Origin: Spongilla lacustris
Taxonomy: Eukaryota; Porifera; Demospongiae; Spongillida; Spongillidae
Reading direction: 5' to 3'
Assembly: GCA_949361645.1 (NCBI GenBank)
Contig: OX442416.1
Location: 15,204,674 to 15,268,673, forward strand
DNA: 64,000 nucleotides
The position numbers and the translations under genes were made by a program. Of this stretch, positions 1-11,055 are shown piece by piece; within the stretch, counting starts at the first letter, position 1; the number at the start of each line of letters is the position of its first letter. The notes beneath the pieces were generated by a model, which searched no databases, was not told where the DNA came from, and was given only the letters and a program-made list of their open reading frames with translations.

Positions 1-604
<604 letters not shown>

Positions 605-1223
605 TTATTTAAATAGTATGAATAATTCACCATGCTACAAGTACTAGGTCATGTTCACAGATGCCATGTTTGACCAGTTTGCAATTGGCTGCATGGTTGG
701 TTGTAAAAAAAAAAAAATCAGCAGACTGTGCCCTTTAAGCTTTTATAACGCCATGTCGTCTAATGACCCCAGACATTCACACTGTAATGGCCACACCAGT
801 GCCTGCACTATATAGGTAATAATGTGTGGTAGGTAGAAAGTTGTAGTTATTTGAAATATGCTTTACCTTGTGGCCAACATGTACATGTAACATGATGACA
901 TGTGTTGGGTTGATACAACTGCTGCATCAGGTTTCATTTGATCTCTCAGCCAGATACACATTCCCACTTTGATGTCCATACCTATGGAACCTCTTACCCG
1001 CAGGCCACACCTCTTCTAAAATCCACACCCATGCACCCTCACTCGCACAGACATACCCACAGATCACTCAGCCACGGTCCATTAACCCCACACGTTCACA
1101 CTGTGATGGTCGTTGGTTGCACATGGAAACAGACTCTCACTTTGATCACACCCTTGGCGCCGCCATCGAGACTGCAGGCCACGCCTTTTTATCTAAAAGC
1201 CACACCCATGCGAGTGGGAATGT

Positions 1224-1310
1224 GAGATTAATGGGCTCTGTAGCTGAGGGCTCCATGGGTGTGGTCATCAGTGTGTGTGGTTAATGGCCTCTGGCTATGA
1301 GGGCCATGTG
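1224..1310 (-). repeat. Outlying units of a ~61-bp minisatellite
   Basis: On the minus strand this stretch reads 'GGCCCTCATAGCC...CATTAACC...GACCACACCCATGG', about one and a half units of the array at 31.46-32.2 kb. The unit therefore occurs outside CUL1 in opposite orientation. Confidence 0.6.
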
Positions 1311-1599
1311 AATTTTCAGCTGTTCTTAGATTAGTTATATAGCAGCTGCTCAACCCATGCAATACTTGTTCTAACATGACATCATCATGATGTTACATGT
1401 TGCATTGGCCACAAAACAATAAGCATATTTGTACCCAAATACCACCAAATACCACAACTTTCTACCTACCATGCATTATTATTCTTATGTATGGTAGTGC
1501 CCACTGCCACCATACACATAATACGGTCTTGATGACTCCAGGAGAATAAAAGGATCTACCAGCAGGCTGTAATGAATGGGGGGGGGGGGGGGGGCCAAG

Positions 1600-1825
1600 T
1601 TTACATCACTTTGTGATCTCTTTATGAAGAGTCTGGCAGCAAACCAACTGCACAAATGGAGAAACTGTATTACCAAACGTATGTGTGGTTACATTAAGGG
1701 ATGACTTGACTTTGCTGCTATAAGGGCATTAGAGTCCAGCCTGAGAGGCTCAAGGACTAAGGGGAGAAGTTGGCTTGGATTTTATGATGAGGTCCCTGTG
1801 GCTCTAGCTCTATTCAACCAACATT
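1600..1825 (+). pseudogene. Retroelement polyprotein tail, fragment 1
   Basis: One forward frame reads SLRGSRTKGRSWLGFYDE, closely similar to the CLRGSRIKWRSGLGFDDG block at about 3.3 kb. That block resembles the C-terminal tail of reverse-transcriptase polyproteins seen in sponge and cnidarian genomes. The upstream part needs a frame change and contains stops. This is a dead 3' end of a retroelement, parallel to the better preserved copy at 2690-3400. The element family is not fixed from this fragment. Confidence 0.5.
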
Positions 1826-1958
1826 CATAACTGCTGCCTTGTCATTATTTGTGCGCATTATGCCGTATTTTAATGTCTATTACTTGTTCTATGCTCCACT
1901 GAACTTATAGGTACATATTACACTCATACATGTATGTACTCTAGAGTAATATAACAAT

Positions 1959-2382
1959 TTATATAGTAAAGAATTTTCTGGCACTTGCATCACTTATGTT
2001 GTGCAACTGCAAATTAAAATGAACCATATTTGGCATGCAACCGCATATAATTGAGTGCTCCCTATATGAAGGACATCTGACTGCATCATTAGAATTGCTG
2101 TCAAGAGTATGGATTATCATTAGAGCCAATGATAGATCTTCTTCCGGCAACCACTGGCGGTTTGCTTCAATGGATTTTTCATCGACAATATCTACCCTTG
2201 CCCAGGTCATTATGAATAATGCAATGGCACCACCATGATTTCTCTAGTTTGCCTTCCACTCTGTGACTGTTCATTGCATCTGACTTCAACACCTTGTACC
2301 TCACCTTAAACGTGTTGTTGATAGCATACGTTCTGTCTAGTTTGTGCACAGAGAATATTCCGTCAGAGTTTAGCCTTGGCAT
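1959..2382 (-). pseudogene. Unrecognised frameshifted ORF
   Basis: Two overlapping minus-strand frames (67 and 83 codons) look like one reading interrupted by a frameshift near 2200. The first runs from MPRLNSDGIFSVHKLD to about position 2200; the second continues with VDEKSIEANRQWLPEEDL to a stop at 1959. The amino-acid composition is ordinary and not repeat-driven. I recognise no domain. Its position between two retroelement tails makes a decayed element ORF the likely origin. Confidence 0.25.
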
Positions 2383-2689
2383 GATATTGTTCCTGAAGAT
2401 TAATCAATATAGGATTTGTGGCACAACACTTTCCACCTACACACGAACTGGAAGCTTTGCTTCTTGAAAATGCAAAACTGATGTAGGGCATAGCCATGCA
2501 GTAGAATGAACGAATGTCCTGTAAATACATGTAGATATGTTTACTGATTATCATGTAAATACGAAATGCTTCATGCCTGTAGCTAATTATATAAACATGA
2601 TTTTCCAGACAGAAACTAGATGCCCTTCTTGCAACTCTTTCACCAGGCAGACAATGTGCAATTGTGAGGGGGGGGGGGGGGGGGGGGGG

Positions 2690-3400
2690 GTCGAGGACAA
2701 AACATCCAGCTGGTTGATGACCTGCCACTACAAAGCTGTCACTTTGATTTGGCTCCTGTACAGTTCAGAGATGGCCTAGCTCTGCGCTATTTGCGACATC
2801 CATCTAATCTACCAGCCAAATATGATGGTTGTGGAGCTGATTTCACCCTCCAACATACCCTAGACTGTAAGAAAGGGGGACTTGTTATACTGTGCCACAA
2901 TGATATTCATGACTGCATTGGTGATCTTGCCAGTCAGGTGTGGCCCCAAGTTTAAAAGGAGCCTATTGTGAATGAAGCTACTGCCACCTCAAGTGTTCCA
3001 GGACTAAGGCTTGACCTGGGAATCAGAGGTGTTTGGCAACCACAGGTGGAGGTGTTGTTTGATGTCCGTGTCATAGACACTGATGCCCCATCACACTGCC
3101 ATCGAGCACCTAATGCCATTCTTTAATCCAGCTCACAGGAAAAGAAGAGATTGAACAAAAAAGCAGTTGAAGAACTTCACAAAGACTTCATAAAGCACAT
3201 GGCCACTGCTCTGTCTTCCAAGTGCATGTGGGACAAAGCTTATTCCATCACCAGCAGCTACATCAGATCACGGCTCACTTTTGTAGGGGTTTGAGCAGTG
3301 AGCCACTGAGCCTCTGTCTTAGAGGATCCCGCATCAAATGGAGAAGTGGGCTGGGGTTTGATGATGGTGCTCCTCTGGCCTCATTTATGGAGTAAATTTT
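2690..3400 (+). pseudogene. Retroelement polyprotein tail, fragment 2
   Basis: This is the best-preserved retroelement tail in the window. In order it shows FRDGLALRYLRHPSNLP, a Cys cluster in CGADFTLQHTLDCKKGG with a following HND, then LGIRGVWQPQVEVLFDVRV, DTDAPSH, and CLRGSRIKWRSGLGFDDG ending in a stop near 3400. This order matches the region downstream of reverse transcriptase in elements from sponges and cnidarians. Stops at about 2955 and 3125 and a frame change near 3290 show it is dead. The polymerase domain itself is absent. A poly-G run at 2669-2690 lies immediately upstream. Confidence 0.65.
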
Positions 3401-3774
3401 ATTGTTTCTCTTTATGATTTCATTTTAATTACTTAAGTATTATCTAATTGTCATATGTATTTCGTGTTCCATTTTTTTTGTAAAATGCAATAATCTCAGT
3501 TAATTTGTTTTTCATTTACGACTTGACTGGCAATTATGAAACCTATTTATATTCTCTGTCAATCCATCAAAAATTGACAACTTTACAGTTGAAGTATAAG
3601 TGTAACTGATTGACCAAACAGCATTAATTAAGCATCAATGTACCATACACTGATGTGTTAAAATTTACACATGTACATGTACACTTACATATGAGGAACA
3701 CAATACAGAAAACTATATACTAGTACACTGAACTAATATCTACTTCATGCACTTATGGTTCTTCCAGTATATTG

Positions 3775-4225
3775 AGGCTAACAGCTCAGGCCATGCAGAA
3801 ATGACTTGTCCTGATGGCTAATTTCTTGGCAACCCTTGAGAGAGTTTCTTGTGCCTTGCTTCCCCAGCCACCAAATACCTCCACCACCAATGGACACATA
3901 CCCAACCTCTCTCTGTACAGGGAATGTCATTTTTGGCATGTTTGTCCTGCTCTCCCAGCTCAGCAGTAAAACCTGAGGTCATGCTCGCTCCCAATTAAAA
4001 GTTTGAGTTGAGAGGATTGATGGCCTTTCGGTTAAATGCTGCTGAATGTGAGAGAGTCTGCTTTGGGCGTGCTGGTGTTCCTACCAATTGCTTTTGACTG
4101 CAGCAGTAAATCCTTGCCATCTAGCCAGTCCTGGCAAAGAGATTCAATTGGTATTTGCTTCCTTCCTCTACCACGTCTTTTTGATGAAGGCAGGACACAC
4201 CTAGGGTTGTTCTATTAACCCATGG
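3775..4225 (-). pseudogene. Retroelement polyprotein tail, fragment 3
   Basis: The minus-strand reading contains CPLVVEVFGGWGSKAQETL followed by SRVAKKLAIRTS. This block resembles the 'CVPLVLE.YG.WG.EA...L..LA' tail of jockey-like reverse-transcriptase polyproteins. Several stops and frame changes are present. It belongs to a different element family from the fragments at 1600-3400 and lies in the opposite orientation. Confidence 0.5.
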
Positions 4226-4284
4226 GAAAATCTGGCCTGTGTCTTGTTTGGGAATTTAAACTTGTGTTGACACCTTTGCGGTCT

Positions 4285-4560
4285 TAAACATATCTGATGA
4301 AGCTAGAGCTGTAGCCACGGCTGCTGAAGCCAGAAAGAGGGAGAAATATGCTGTCCAGATTCCACCATTTTGTTCCAATTGCAACTGAGACCTCTGGTGC
4401 CCTTGACCCTGATGCTTTCAGTTTGCTTACTGATATCAGCAGGCATCAGCAGAGCATTGATCACACATCCCTATCATTCCTTCAGTGTAATTGAATTGCA
4501 TTCCAGCACGGCAATGCCTCTGTATGATTTGGCACCACAACTTGAGTAGCATGTAGTGTA
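4285..4560 (+). pseudogene. Retroelement polyprotein tail, fragment 4
   Basis: Forward frames give AATAAEARKREKYA, then after a frame shift FVPIATETSGALDPDAFSLL and 'IAFQHGNAS'. The 'FVPIA.ETSGA.....A.SLL' block is the familiar last segment of several invertebrate retroelement polyproteins. In-frame stops show it is inactive. It lies about 100 bp downstream of the receptor gene's stop, tail to tail. Confidence 0.5.
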
Positions 4561-4662
4561 TCCTAACTTTAGATTATTACGATATTATGATCTAATAATT
4601 TAACAAATAATTTAACATCGTTAAAAACAAAAAAGTTATCACTTGCGCATACTGACTTATCA

Positions 4663-5595
4663 CTAGCGCAGAATTAAATATCCTTCACGATGCTGATATC
4701 GCAATTGTATTACGTGTTTACCTTTCCTTTTGATTTCAAAGTATCTAGCCAAAGTAATGTGGACAATTAGAGTTGCACCCGAAGACAAACTCCATAGAGA
4801 AATAAACAGTGCGTTAGAGATCAACGCATCTTCAATCGGTATTGTACTTGAATTGTCATCCATTACTCCCATGGTGACGACTGGTACTATGAAAACAAGA
4901 AACAATATTGGATACGCAGCGAGAGGAATGAGCTGTTTAAGAGCCATCCAAAACTGGTCTCCGTCGGTGAGTACTTCGTATTTCAATTTCGAACACACTT
5001 TATGCAACAGTTTGGTTACCATAACGACCATAGCAATGGACAATGTTAAGAGGATAACCATGGCCGGTGCGTACCAGAGAAGAATCCTTTCAACCAGTTC
5101 ATGCTGATTTATATAACACCTGCGGGAGACTAAATTCACTGCGTAGTGTTTGGTTATCAGAGGCACACAGGCTATCACCGCTGGTATGAGTAGCGAGGTC
5201 ACAACGTACAACACTTCAAGCTTCTTCAGGTTCTTGTAGAAGACGACGAAGCAGAAGAGATGGAAGGTTACCCACATGGTAAAGAGTAGCTTCATCCATT
5301 GAGTGTAAACCACCAGCCACCCAATAGCGTTGCATCCGCTGTTGTACTTGCTATTCTGAACATTACTACTGTTCCCTATATCGGTGTCATTAATGAAAAC
5401 GATTTCCAACACTTCCACTGTTGCGAAGGCCAACGCGGCTAACACTTGGTAGAGAGCCAACCGATACACGACTTTTGTGTGCAATTTCAAACGGAACACC
5501 AAGATGGCAGCCAGTAAACAGACTAGTAAAGAGACGCTGTTGGTTGTAGTGAAGAACACTATTGAAAATAAATTCACGCTACTGGAGTTGGCCAT
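4663..5595 (-). CDS. 7-transmembrane receptor, class unassigned
   Basis: Intact intronless ORF of 310 residues, probably a plasma-membrane G-protein-coupled receptor. The chosen start (MANSSS) gives a short glycosylatable N-terminus; an upstream in-frame ATG adds 15 residues. Seven hydrophobic segments can be placed at about residues 17-35, 43-67, 88-118, 128-148, 170-195, 222-243 and 257-282. Cys88 at the top of TM3 and Cys160 in extracellular loop 2 would form the usual disulphide. Possible N-glycosylation sites are N75 and N248. There is no DRY motif after TM3 (VVFYKNLKKLE instead) and no NPxxY in TM7, so it is not a typical rhodopsin-class receptor; a cAMP-receptor-like or lineage-specific family is possible. 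The C-tail is short and basic. The ligand is unknown. Confidence 0.7.
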   Translation of the reverse strand: MANSSSVNLFSIVFFTTTNSVSLLVCLLAAILVFRLKLHTKVVYRLALYQVLAALAFATVEVLEIVFINDTDIGNSSNVQNSKYNSGCNAIGWLVVYTQWMKLLFTMWVTFHLFCFVVFYKNLKKLEVLYVVTSLLIPAVIACVPLITKHYAVNLVSRRCYINQHELVERILLWYAPAMVILLTLSIAMVVMVTKLLHKVCSKLKYEVLTDGDQFWMALKQLIPLAAYPILFLVFIVPVVTMGVMDDNSSTIPIEDALISNALFISLWSLSSGATLIVHITLARYFEIKRKGKHVIQLRYQHREGYLILR

Positions 5596-5671
5596 TATCA
5601 ATCTGCAGCATTCGCAAAATGAGACCTTGGCAGTTGGCACATCCTACGCGAGCTTGTAGAAACATACTCTC

Positions 5672-5745
5672 GTACCCAGATCCAACCCATAGAGGCGAAG
5701 GGGGGGGGTGCACCCCCCCTTCGCCTCTATGGGTTGGATGAGGGT
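5672..5745. mobile_element. Palindromic MITE remnant
   Basis: Arms reading TCCAACCCATAGAGGCGAAG and its complement meet at a G/C-run centre. The left arm is preceded by CTCGTACCCAGA, the terminal motif of the TAGTCTCG MITE family annotated elsewhere in this window; the right terminus is degraded. A poly-G run follows at 5799-5814. Confidence 0.55.
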
Positions 5746-6142
5746 GAGGTGGCCCGGAGAGCCTATTGATGCAGTCAGCGGCGCCGCCCCGAAGGGCGGG
5801 GGGGGGGGGGGGGGCAGGAGGGAGGCACCCCTCCCCTACCGTTCAGCTATGGAGCACCGTACGCTCCCCTATCGGGGACCTGCATGGGGCTGAGCACGAG
5901 AAGCCAACGCGTTTTGCGTAGAAAAATGGTGGCCAGGAGGCATTTTTAAAAGACTAAACTAGCTAGTAATAGTACTATACATGACATGTACTTGTACCTG
6001 TTTACAATGCAAGAAACTTACAACAGCGGTAGTTGGTTTGGTGCTTAGAATTTTAAAAATGAATACTGCATGCATGCATGCATGCTAGTGAATGATACTG
6101 AACTATTAGGTATTTTTTCATACGCCATACTGCATGTGCATA

Positions 6143-6362
6143 TTAGGGACAGTTCTCGTAGTAATCCATGGTGATGGAGCTTGTGATCCCTCTCACCCCC
6201 TCGCTGATGCTGATATGACACGGGTCCCCATTCCTCAAGTACACCGCGCCGGCCACAGTACAAGTGGTGCAGTAATCATGAACTGTATCTCCTTCCTCCA
6301 GAAGGAGGCGTTGGCCTGCACCATGTCCGGTGACTGCCTTGGGCTGTTGGGCACGTGTGGAG
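6143..6362 (-). pseudogene. TRIM pseudogene, distal 3' segment (tentative)
   Basis: The minus frame reads QPKAVTGHGAGQRLLLEEGD, later LRNGDPCHISISEGVRG, ending at a stop. This is weakly similar to a filamin-type repeat, as found downstream of the coiled coil in RBCC-filamin TRIM proteins. Its position and orientation fit the TRIM pseudogene upstream. It is cut at 6362/6459 by a MITE insertion. The assignment is inference; the segment could belong to something else. Confidence 0.3.
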
Positions 6363-6458
6363 TAGTCTCGTACCCAGACCCAACTGCACGTAAGCATTAC
6401 CGCATAATGTATAATGAGCGCTAATGCTTATGTGCAGTTGGGTCTGGGTACGAGACTA
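6363..6458. mobile_element. 96-bp MITE with 9-bp target duplication
   Basis: Near-perfect terminal inverted repeats begin TAGTCTCGTACCCAGACCC. The direct repeat CGTGTGGAG flanks the element at 6354-6362 and 6459-6467. The 9-bp duplication and TAG...CTA ends are compatible with a Mutator-like (MULE) non-autonomous element. Other family members are at 12329-12439, 40652-40729 and 40766-41377. Confidence 0.85.
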
Positions 6459-6798
6459 CGTGTGGAGGTACCTGCTAGTCCTGCCTCCCGTGTCTGCGCT
6501 ACCATGGCAACCTAGTCCTTCTGATTAGATGATACGTGATTATATCATGGCATATCATCTTGATTTAATCGGTCATCTTATCATGCATGCATGTGTAGTA
6601 CGAATATGGGATGAGTTGATCGCTACCTCCTCACTACCCTCCCTCCTCACCGGCCCCTCCCCTCAGCGACACTACTGCTCTGGGGAGGAGATATGTTTGT
6701 CAGATGAGACGCTGCAGTTGAAGAAGGTGTGGAGTGTGTGTTTGCATCCTGTGGTGATGAAAGATAAACTGTTGTGTACAAAAACCTGTACAACACAT

Positions 6799-7394
6799 GC
6801 CTGCCCCTCCCTCCCTCCCACCCTCCCACCCTCCCACCCTCCCACCCTCCCACCCTCCCTCCCTCCCTCTCACCCTCCCTCCCTCCCACCCTCCCACCCT
6901 CCCTCCCTCCCTCCCTCCCTCCCTCCCTCCCTCCCTCCCTCCCTCCCTCCCTCCCTCCCTCCCTCCCTCCCTCCCTCCCTCCCTCCCTCCCTCCCTCCCT
7001 CCCTCCCTCCCTCCCTCCCTCCCTCCCTCCCTCCCTCCCTCCCTCCCTCCCTCCCTCCCTCCCTCCCTCCCTCCCTCCCTCCCTCCCTCCCTCCCTCCCT
7101 CCCTCCCTCCCTCCCTCCCTCCCTCCCTCCCTCCCTCCCTCCCTCCCTCCCTCCCTCCCTCCCTCCCTCCCTCCCTCCCTCCCTCCCTCCCTCCCTCCCT
7201 CCCTCCCTCCCTCCCTCCCTCCCTCCCTCCCTCCCTCCCTCCCTCCCTCCCTCCCTCCCTCCCTCCCTCCCTCCCTCCCTCCCTCCCTCCCTCCCTCCCT
7301 CCCTCCCTCCCTCCCTCCCTCCCTCCCTCCCTCCCTCCCTCCCTCCCTCCCTCCCTCCCTCCCTCCCTCCCTCCCTCCCTCCCTCCCTCCCTCC
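6799..7394. repeat. (CCCT)n microsatellite
   Basis: About 600 bp of CCCT repeats with a few CACC variants at the left end, open in several frames (Ser-Leu-Pro-Pro or Gly-Arg-Glu-Gly polymers) that are not genes. The minus strand is (GGGA)n, able to form G-quadruplexes. It lies within the span of the TRIM pseudogene. Confidence 0.95.
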
Positions 7395-7829
7395 CAGATG
7401 TACATCCTTCTGTGACCTTGGTGAAGGGTGCCAGCAGCTGTTGCACTTATAGAACTTCTGCCTACACACGTACACATTCTCACACACACACGCACACACA
7501 CACACAGCACCTGTGATGAGCTGTTATTGGCTGCCCAATGCACAGCAGCTGATCACAGCCTCCTGGGATCGCTCTGCATGTCTGTAGGACTCGAGAAGGG
7601 ACAGATCAATGATCCACTCTCTGGAGGGTAAGCTGAGACCACACCCACCTGTGTAGTAACTATCCCTCTTCCCCAGGAGCTGACTCACGTCTGTGCACAC
7701 TCGTCCCAGCAGCTACTGGTGACATCATTGCTGGGTTAATTGGGACTACAGGACTCCGCACATCCAATCAGTGAATATGTTGCAAGGTCACTCCAAGGCT
7801 ATCAATGCAGCTGTGTTCAGTCAGAAGTA

Positions 7830-8164
7830 CATGTACAATGCAATTGGTGGATCAGATGGCCATACCATACTGTGAAGGTGGGGTGATGCATGGTGTGTTG
7901 TGTGGAGCTCCTATAACAGACAGGCTGATCATGAACACACATCTGCCCACGACCTATCACCCAATCCAATGTGATGACCAGCTGGTGAGGACCAGCAGTC
8001 TGAGGGGTGAGGGTGATGGTGTAGGTACCATCCCTGTGGTCCTCCACCTCTCCCACTGCTGTATTATGGGCCTTGGACCTCATCTCAGCCTCAACCTGTA
8101 CAGCTACCATTTTGGAGTTTGAAATAATATGTCCCACTGGACTCCCATTACTGCTGATGTACAA
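7830..8164 (-). pseudogene. TRIM pseudogene, filamin-repeat segment
   Basis: The minus frame reads SNSKMVAVQVEAEMRS, then GEVEDHRDGTYTITLTPQ and TAGPHQLVITLD. 'V.D..DGTYTI.L.P...G.H.L.I' is the core of a filamin/ABP280 repeat, which follows the coiled coil in many invertebrate TRIM proteins. Downstream the reading loses similarity. No NHL repeats are recognisable after it. Confidence 0.6.
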
Positions 8165-8275
8165 GTGGATGCTCTTATGAAGGAACTATCAATGTTTGGT
8201 TATGTATTTGAGCAATCTCCTGTTCCTTGTAAAAGTGAATTAACAATTCAATCATTGATCAGAAATGAAGGAACA
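8150..8275 (+). pseudogene. TRIM linker segment on the opposite strand
   Basis: On the plus strand this reads MKELSMFGYVFEQSP followed by CKSELTIQSLIRNEG. That is the type of linker that joins the coiled coil to the filamin repeat in invertebrate TRIM proteins. Its neighbours on both sides read on the minus strand. The simplest explanation is a local inversion of about 100-130 bp within the pseudogene; the breakpoints are not resolved. Confidence 0.45.
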
Positions 8276-8379
8276 CAAAATGTTTGATGAAATTAGAGGC
8301 GAGGATGTTGAATGGAGAGAGGTACCCATGCCACCTTCAGTTCAGTATACATCCTCCCATAGTTACCACCTCTTGATCA

Positions 8380-8628
8380 GTGTGGGTATGGAGGATGTGG
8401 GAAGTCAGCTCACAGTAGTGACTGATGTTCTGTTGGATCTTCTCAAGCTGCTCCTTCTGGAGGGTAAGGGATGCATGTTGTCTGGGTGAGTGCAATGGAT
8501 TCCATCTCTGACAGCAGTGCTTCTTCCTTTAGTTTTCACAAGTCTTTCAAGCCGTTCAAAAGCCTGATTGAAGGCCAGTTCAACTCCATGTTTAGCAGTC
8601 TCCACTAGTGACATGGACATCTTATTAG
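8380..8628 (-). pseudogene. TRIM pseudogene, coiled-coil segment
   Basis: Minus-strand frames give MSMSLVETAKHGVELAFNQ, KLKEEALLSEMESIALTQT and LQKEQLEKIQQNISHYCELT, the heptad-rich coiled coil that dimerises TRIM proteins. At least two frameshifts (near 8545 and 8475) are needed, so the copy cannot encode protein. It joins the RING/B-box part in frame once the transposon at 8629-11051 and one TTAG duplicate are removed. Confidence 0.65.
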
Positions 8629-11051
8629 TGTCTATTTGCGCCCGTGTGAACACCTGTGCACACTGTACGCACAGTGTGCACAGGTGTTCACAGTTCACTT
8701 TTAGATCTGCACTATTTGATACAGATAAGCAGTGTTCTAGATTTTTTACATAGTATGCACAAAAAGACTTGTGGTTGGGTGGACAATGATAAAAATAATA
8801 ATTTAATAACAGGTTATTTAATTTACTAATCGCAAAGCTGGTACAAAATCAGCTCTCGCGCGCGCAGTACATGCGTTTATGCTAGGTTGCTTTTTAAACA
8901 ATACCATTCAATGAAGGTATTGGGGATCCACTTGAAACCATTGAGGATTAGATCCAGGATCCTTTTGTACCTATAGAGGAGGAGCCAGAACCTTCAGGCT
9001 TAATTTTGAGCGTTGTAAAACTCAGACCTTATAGGACGTTAAAAAATCTATGCAGAATTTTCAGCAGACAGCTGGTATTACAAGAAGTGTTTCGAAGTAG
9101 GGATATACCTATGGCTTTTTATAACGTCTTTACACGTATAGGTGTGAGTATATACAATATCACAACAAGGCAGCGGTGGTACTAGCAGGCACAGAGCACT
9201 ACACAATCAGCACCATAGCACTACACAATCAGCACCATCTTCACATGCACAGCACCATAGCACTACTTCACATGCTTCACAAACACAGCACCATAGCATT
9301 GCTTAGCACTGCACAATATCACTACTTGATAAGTGCAGCACCATAGCACTACACAATAAGCACCACAACACTACTTCACTAGTATAGCACCAAGGCACTA
9401 CTTCAGAAGGACAACACCATCAGGCGTGTAGGAAGGTGGGGGTGCAAATAAATGAGCATGTCTATAGGCCGAGGGGGGAGGGGGGAGAGATCTGACCTAT
9501 GTTTAGGATGGTGTGTGGCACCCCCCTCCCCCCTCCACTTATACATGGTACTGTGGAGGGGGGGGGGGGGGTCTATGGTCCCAATGGCCCCCATACTTCT
9601 TATGCCATTGACCGTAGCACTACTTCACAAACACTGCACCATAGCATGTCATAAATGCAGCACCAAAGCACTACTTCACAAGCACTGCACCATACCACTA
9701 CACAATCGGCACCATAACACTACACAATCGGCACCATAGCACTACACAATCGGCACCATAGCACTACACAATCGGCACCATAGCACTACACAATCAGCAC
9801 CATAGCACTACACAATCAGCACCAGACAAAGGAGGACATGGCAAGGGATTTACAGTGAGTCCCCAGTGACGATGTACCAGACTAGTGAGAACGGAAAAGA
9901 CATGTAGGTAGGGCAGTTGAACAGAGCGTATATATGTAGTGTTTCTAATGAAGCCATGGCCAGTGAAGAAAACTGCCTAGACTCAGATGAGAAGGAGGAA
10001 GGGAGGAATGTAAAGCCAGAGCTACATGGGTGATTCAGGTTGAAGCAGATGTTGAGCATGAACTAGTCATCTGTGACAGTAGCCGCAGCAGGATGTGTAG
10101 TACATGTAGAATGACATATGGAGGTGTGGCACAATATATCCCCTTGTGAACCTGGGAAGTCAGAAGGAATTAAGGAAGCTTCTGCACTGTATCTGTTCCC
10201 TGCTTCAAAGCTTAGGTGTCTGATACTTCACTTGAAAGGTTTTGTAGATGTACATGTACCTGCAAAATAGAGAGAGGCAGACGGCTTTGCAGAGTGTTGG
10301 ATCTGCGGCAAATGATTAGCAAGTAGCAACACTAAGTGCATTTTGGCTTATGCAATTTTCTCCTAATACATAGTGTTTCCTTTTATAATGATTGACAACA
10401 ATAACCACTGATACAAATGTCACGATAAACATTGTCAGCAATTACCAGTCATCAGTACCGCATAACATAGTACAGTGTGCACAGGTGTGCACACTGTACC
10501 TAAAAAGCATCAGTGCTCTGTACACACTAATCTAATTAAGATGATCCAAGATGAAGTACATAGGCCTTAATGCCCTCTATCTTCATTGTGATTCACTATT
10601 TTATACCATGTTCCCCTGATGCAAAATTCAATTTAAAGTGCCAATAAAAGTAAAGTGTGAACATGTGTTCACACTTTACTTAAGCTTAATTAAGTTAGTC
10701 ACAGATAAACTATAAATTAAAGCAACAACATACCAATGTTGTCAGGTGATAGTGTAATGCAAATGTTAACTTGAACTTTGAAAATTACATTCCATCTGGT
10801 AATTACATACAAGGAGAGTTAGGTCTGGTTTTCATGTTGAAATTCTTCACAAACAACTCTTACATGAAGCCCTCAAATCACCCTAAGGACTTAATAATTT
10901 CAAATAATGTTAAAGCAATATATCAAAACCACCTTTGGGTATGTTATATAAGAATCATGACCTAATCTGATCTTCCTTAGTGGTGTAACACAATGAGGAA
11001 GTTATGCAGTAAAGTGTGAACACCTGTTCACAGTTTGGATGCAAATAGACA
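8629..11051. mobile_element. 2.4-kb TIR element inserted in the TRIM sequence
   Basis: The ends read TGTCTATTTGC and its complement, flanked by the 4-bp direct repeat TTAG (8625-8628 and 11052-11055). Removing the element plus one TTAG restores the TRIM reading GAIGAN-KMSMSLVE without a gap. The ends and interior carry related palindromes: GTGAACACCTGTGCACACTG arms at 8650-8698, and shorter ones at about 10463-10498, 10655-10680 and 11012-11035. No transposase ORF is recognisable, so it is non-autonomous. The interior holds the 9180-9830 minisatellite. Confidence 0.75.
9180..9830. repeat. AGCACCATAGCACTAC minisatellite
   Basis: Imperfect units of 20-25 bp around AGCACCATAGCACTACACAA run through the 2.4-kb transposon. 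They are interrupted at about 9430-9600 by unique sequence with G/C runs. The same unit occurs in inverse orientation at 55.95-56.49 kb. Confidence 0.8.
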
Positions 11052-11055
11052 TTAG

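Noticed and set aside
6529..7543. Long ORFs of Ser-Leu-Pro-Pro or Gly-Arg-Glu-Gly repeats (also 15467-16796)
   Set aside because: They are readings of (CCCT)n in several frames on both strands. No independent start, splice or domain evidence.
10955..11055. C-terminal 33 residues of the RING/B-box ORF as TRIM sequence
   Set aside because: They are encoded by the inserted transposon's terminal repeat, not by the TRIM gene.
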